This document shows, piece by piece, positions 13,766 through 14,890 of a stretch of 14,890 bases of DNA. A program made the position numbers and the translations under genes. Below the pieces are notes generated by a model that saw only the letters and a program-made list of their open reading frames with translations, did no database searches and was not told the DNA's origin. Positions within the stretch are counted from its first letter, which is position 1. Each line of letters opens with the position of its first letter. This DNA comes from Deltaproteobacteria bacterium (lineage in GTDB: Bacteria; Desulfobacterota_B; Binatia; UBA9968): the NCBI GenBank assembly GCA_016193385.1, contig JACPSF010000148.1, positions 1-14,890 on the forward strand. The letters run 5' to 3'.

Positions 13766-13770
13766 CCTCC
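13766..13770 (-). promoter_or_regulatory. Shine-Dalgarno deciding the isochorismatase start
   Basis: GGAGG on the minus strand lies five bases before the ATG at 13760 and directly precedes the signal peptide, so the upstream extension to 13838, which overlaps the cytochrome c' gene, is rejected. Confidence 0.75.
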
Positions 13771-13789
13771 CTCACCCAATTAGCCCTCG

Positions 13790-14251
13790 CTATTGAGCCT
13801 TCTTTGCTGCACGGAAGGGCTTGTGACACCCTGCACAAGCTTCCCCAAGGGCTTTAAACTTGACTGTGATTGCTTCCTCATCTCCGGCTTTGGCCGCGTC
13901 AGCCAATTCTTGGGCCGCTTTCTTTACTGTCGCAGGATGCTTGCTAAATTCATCCCATCTTTCCCATATCTCAGCCTTCGCCCGAGACTTCTCCGAAAGG
14001 CTTCCTTTGGGGAAAAGGTCTAGCATCTGATCCATATTCTCCATGATTCCCTTGACCTTGACTTGGATTTCGGCAAAGTTCTTTTCAGCGATCGCCTTCT
14101 TTAAGGCCTTTACGACAGCGTCGTTATTGGTCTCCATAAGGAGACGTCTCTTTTGAATTTGCTCTTCCTGGGCAAGAACCTGGGAAGACATAACCAGGGA
14201 CAAGAGACAGAGAAAGCCGATACGTAAAAACTTGGGCGTATGCATAGTCAC
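13790..14251 (-). CDS. Cytochrome c' (class II cytochrome c), copy 2
   Basis: The product has 153 residues, with a Sec signal peptide ending near VLA-Q (residue 28) and a four-helix-bundle class II cytochrome c. The single haem site CAGCH is at residues 139-143, near the C-terminus as in cytochromes c', followed by 'KPFRAAKK'. The mid-protein pattern S-x-A-x-x-E-I-W-E-R-W-x-x-F is the family's typical helix-three start. No Met ligand is expected, since cytochromes c' are usually five-coordinate; they bind NO or CO or carry electrons in the periplasm. The start may be the GTG at 14251 (GGAG 5 bases upstream) or the ATG two codons later. It lies 41 bp after a paralogous gene and 29 bp before the isochorismatase gene. 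Confidence 0.9.
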   Translation of the reverse strand: MTMHTPKFLRIGFLCLLSLVMSSQVLAQEEQIQKRRLLMETNNDAVVKALKKAIAEKNFAEIQVKVKGIMENMDQMLDLFPKGSLSEKSRAKAEIWERWDEFSKHPATVKKAAQELADAAKAGDEEAITVKFKALGEACAGCHKPFRAAKKAQ

Positions 14252-14292
14252 GTTTACTCCTTTCGTTATAACTATTCTGGCTTGCGTCGTCT

Positions 14293-14760
14293 TTATGGAC
14301 CCTGCTTTGGCTTCGGCGCACGGAAGCTCTCGTGACAGCCCTTACAAGCCTGACCAAGCGCTTTAAACCTGACCTTGACTGCTTCCTCATCTCCGGCTCT
14401 GGCCGCGGCAGCTAGTTCTCGGGCCGCTTGCTTTACATTGGGAGGATGCTTGCTGAATTCTCCCCACCTTTCCCATATCTCGGGCTTGGCCCGGGAGTTT
14501 TCAGAAAGGCTTCCTGCCGGAAAAAAATCGAGCACCTTATCCATATTTTCCAGGATAACATCGCACTTGCCTTCAATCTCAGCGAAATTTTTTTCCTTTA
14601 TAGCCTTGTTTAGCGCCTCAGCCACGACGCTGTTGTTGCTCTCCATTAACTTCCGTCTCAGCACGACAGAATCCGGAGCCAGAGCACCAATGAGGACCAG
14701 GCAGCCTGCCACCAAGATGACGGTCACTAACTGGGTTCTTTTCGCGAGCAATAATTTCAT
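14293..14760 (-). CDS. Cytochrome c' (class II cytochrome c), copy 1
   Basis: The 155-residue product is the tandem paralogue of the gene at 13790. Its N-terminal hydrophobic stretch 'LVTVILVAGCLVLIGALA' is a signal peptide or anchor; it contains V-A-G-C, weakly lipobox-like. CKGCH at residues 139-143, with 'ESFRAPK' after it, binds haem. Shared blocks with copy 2 include 'AIKEKNFAEI', 'ILENMDKVLDFFPAGSLSE', 'EIWERWGEFSKHP' and 'ARAGDEEAVKVRFKALGQAC'. The periplasmic role is probably electron transfer or NO binding. The gene starts 9 bp after the stop of a class I cytochrome c gene, without a clear Shine-Dalgarno, consistent with translational coupling. The two copies are well conserved in the mature part and diverge in the signal, consistent with tandem duplication. 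Confidence 0.9.
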   Translation of the reverse strand: MKLLLAKRTQLVTVILVAGCLVLIGALAPDSVVLRRKLMESNNSVVAEALNKAIKEKNFAEIEGKCDVILENMDKVLDFFPAGSLSENSRAKPEIWERWGEFSKHPPNVKQAARELAAAARAGDEEAVKVRFKALGQACKGCHESFRAPKPKQGP

Positions 14761-14769
14761 AACGAGGAT

Positions 14770-14890
14770 TCAGTTAATCTTATTAGTGATGGGGCGAATC
14801 GATTTCAAGTAATCCGCGATTGCCAGCGCATCCTCCCGCGTCATATTTTTGTATCCCCGGGAGACGCCTTCGATCACTTCCTCCATGAGA
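14770..14890 (-). CDS. Class I cytochrome c, C-terminal fragment
   Basis: On the minus strand an open frame enters from the right edge and stops at TGA 14770-14772, giving about 39 residues. The pattern 'KNMTREDALAIADYLKSI', followed by R-P-I, is the C-terminal helix of small class I c-type cytochromes, in which M-T-x-E-D-x-x-A-I-x-x-Y-L is typical. The haem motif is outside the window. It is 9 bp upstream of the first cytochrome c' gene and likely the same operon. Too little is visible to tell which class I cytochrome or fused dehydrogenase subunit it is. Confidence 0.7.
   Translation of the reverse strand, partial: LMEEVIEGVSRGYKNMTREDALAIADYLKSIRPITNKIN

Noticed and set aside
1..14890. 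Integron integrase gene
   Set aside because: No reading frame with tyrosine recombinase character was seen on either strand; the cassettes are orphan in this window.
1..14890. CRISPR array, tRNA or rRNA genes
   Set aside because: No short regularly spaced repeats and no tRNA- or rRNA-like sequence were noticed; intergenic gaps are all shorter than about 135 bp.

Overview
The window appears to come from an uncultured, moderately GC-rich Gram-negative bacterium. Exported solute receptors, a Tat-type signal, a lipobox lipoprotein and periplasmic cytochromes c' all point to a two-membrane cell. The gene mix (TctCBA, orphan NMT1-type receptors, a type II molybdo-oxidoreductase tail, bacterial PolX) recalls soil or sediment lineages near the Beta/Deltaproteobacteria, Rokubacteria or NC10. 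This is an inference; nothing here fixes the taxon.

Layout. 1-328 (+): C-terminal end of a molybdopterin oxidoreductase. 407-8631 (-): a long run of transport genes. Read along the minus strand it holds two paralogous NMT1-like solute receptors, an MFS permease, a complete tripartite tricarboxylate transporter (tctC-tctB-tctA), a DoxX membrane protein, a small unknown protein and an EamA exporter. 8690-10438 (+): DNA polymerase X with a PHP domain whose first metal motif is altered. 10435-11310 (-): Tat-exported dienelactone hydrolase. 11333-14890 (-): what was once one cytochrome/hydrolase operon, namely a class I cytochrome c (only its C-terminus is in the window), two tandem cytochromes c', an isochorismatase-fold protein, then the dienelactone hydrolase.

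The main discovery is at 11382-13173. Two back-to-back 896-bp units each consist of a family 3 solute-binding lipoprotein gene followed by an approximately 60-bp attC-like imperfect palindrome with TCTAAC / GTTAGA ends. They sit exactly inside the 3' end of the isochorismatase gene. The isochorismatase frame stops at a TAG formed by the incoming GTTAGA core. The missing last 15 codons lie on the far side of the insertion (11333-11381), now just upstream of the dienelactone hydrolase. Rejoining at G|TT gives an in-frame ending NNPG-YAKPVTLTRIDMIKF-stop, which looks like the normal C-terminus of the family. This is what integron gene cassettes inserted at a secondary (non-attI) site should look like. 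No integron integrase is in view.

The cassettes split an operon whose members would have been spaced about 10-40 bp apart. They placed two probable outer-face solute-binding lipoproteins under the read-through of the cytochrome genes.
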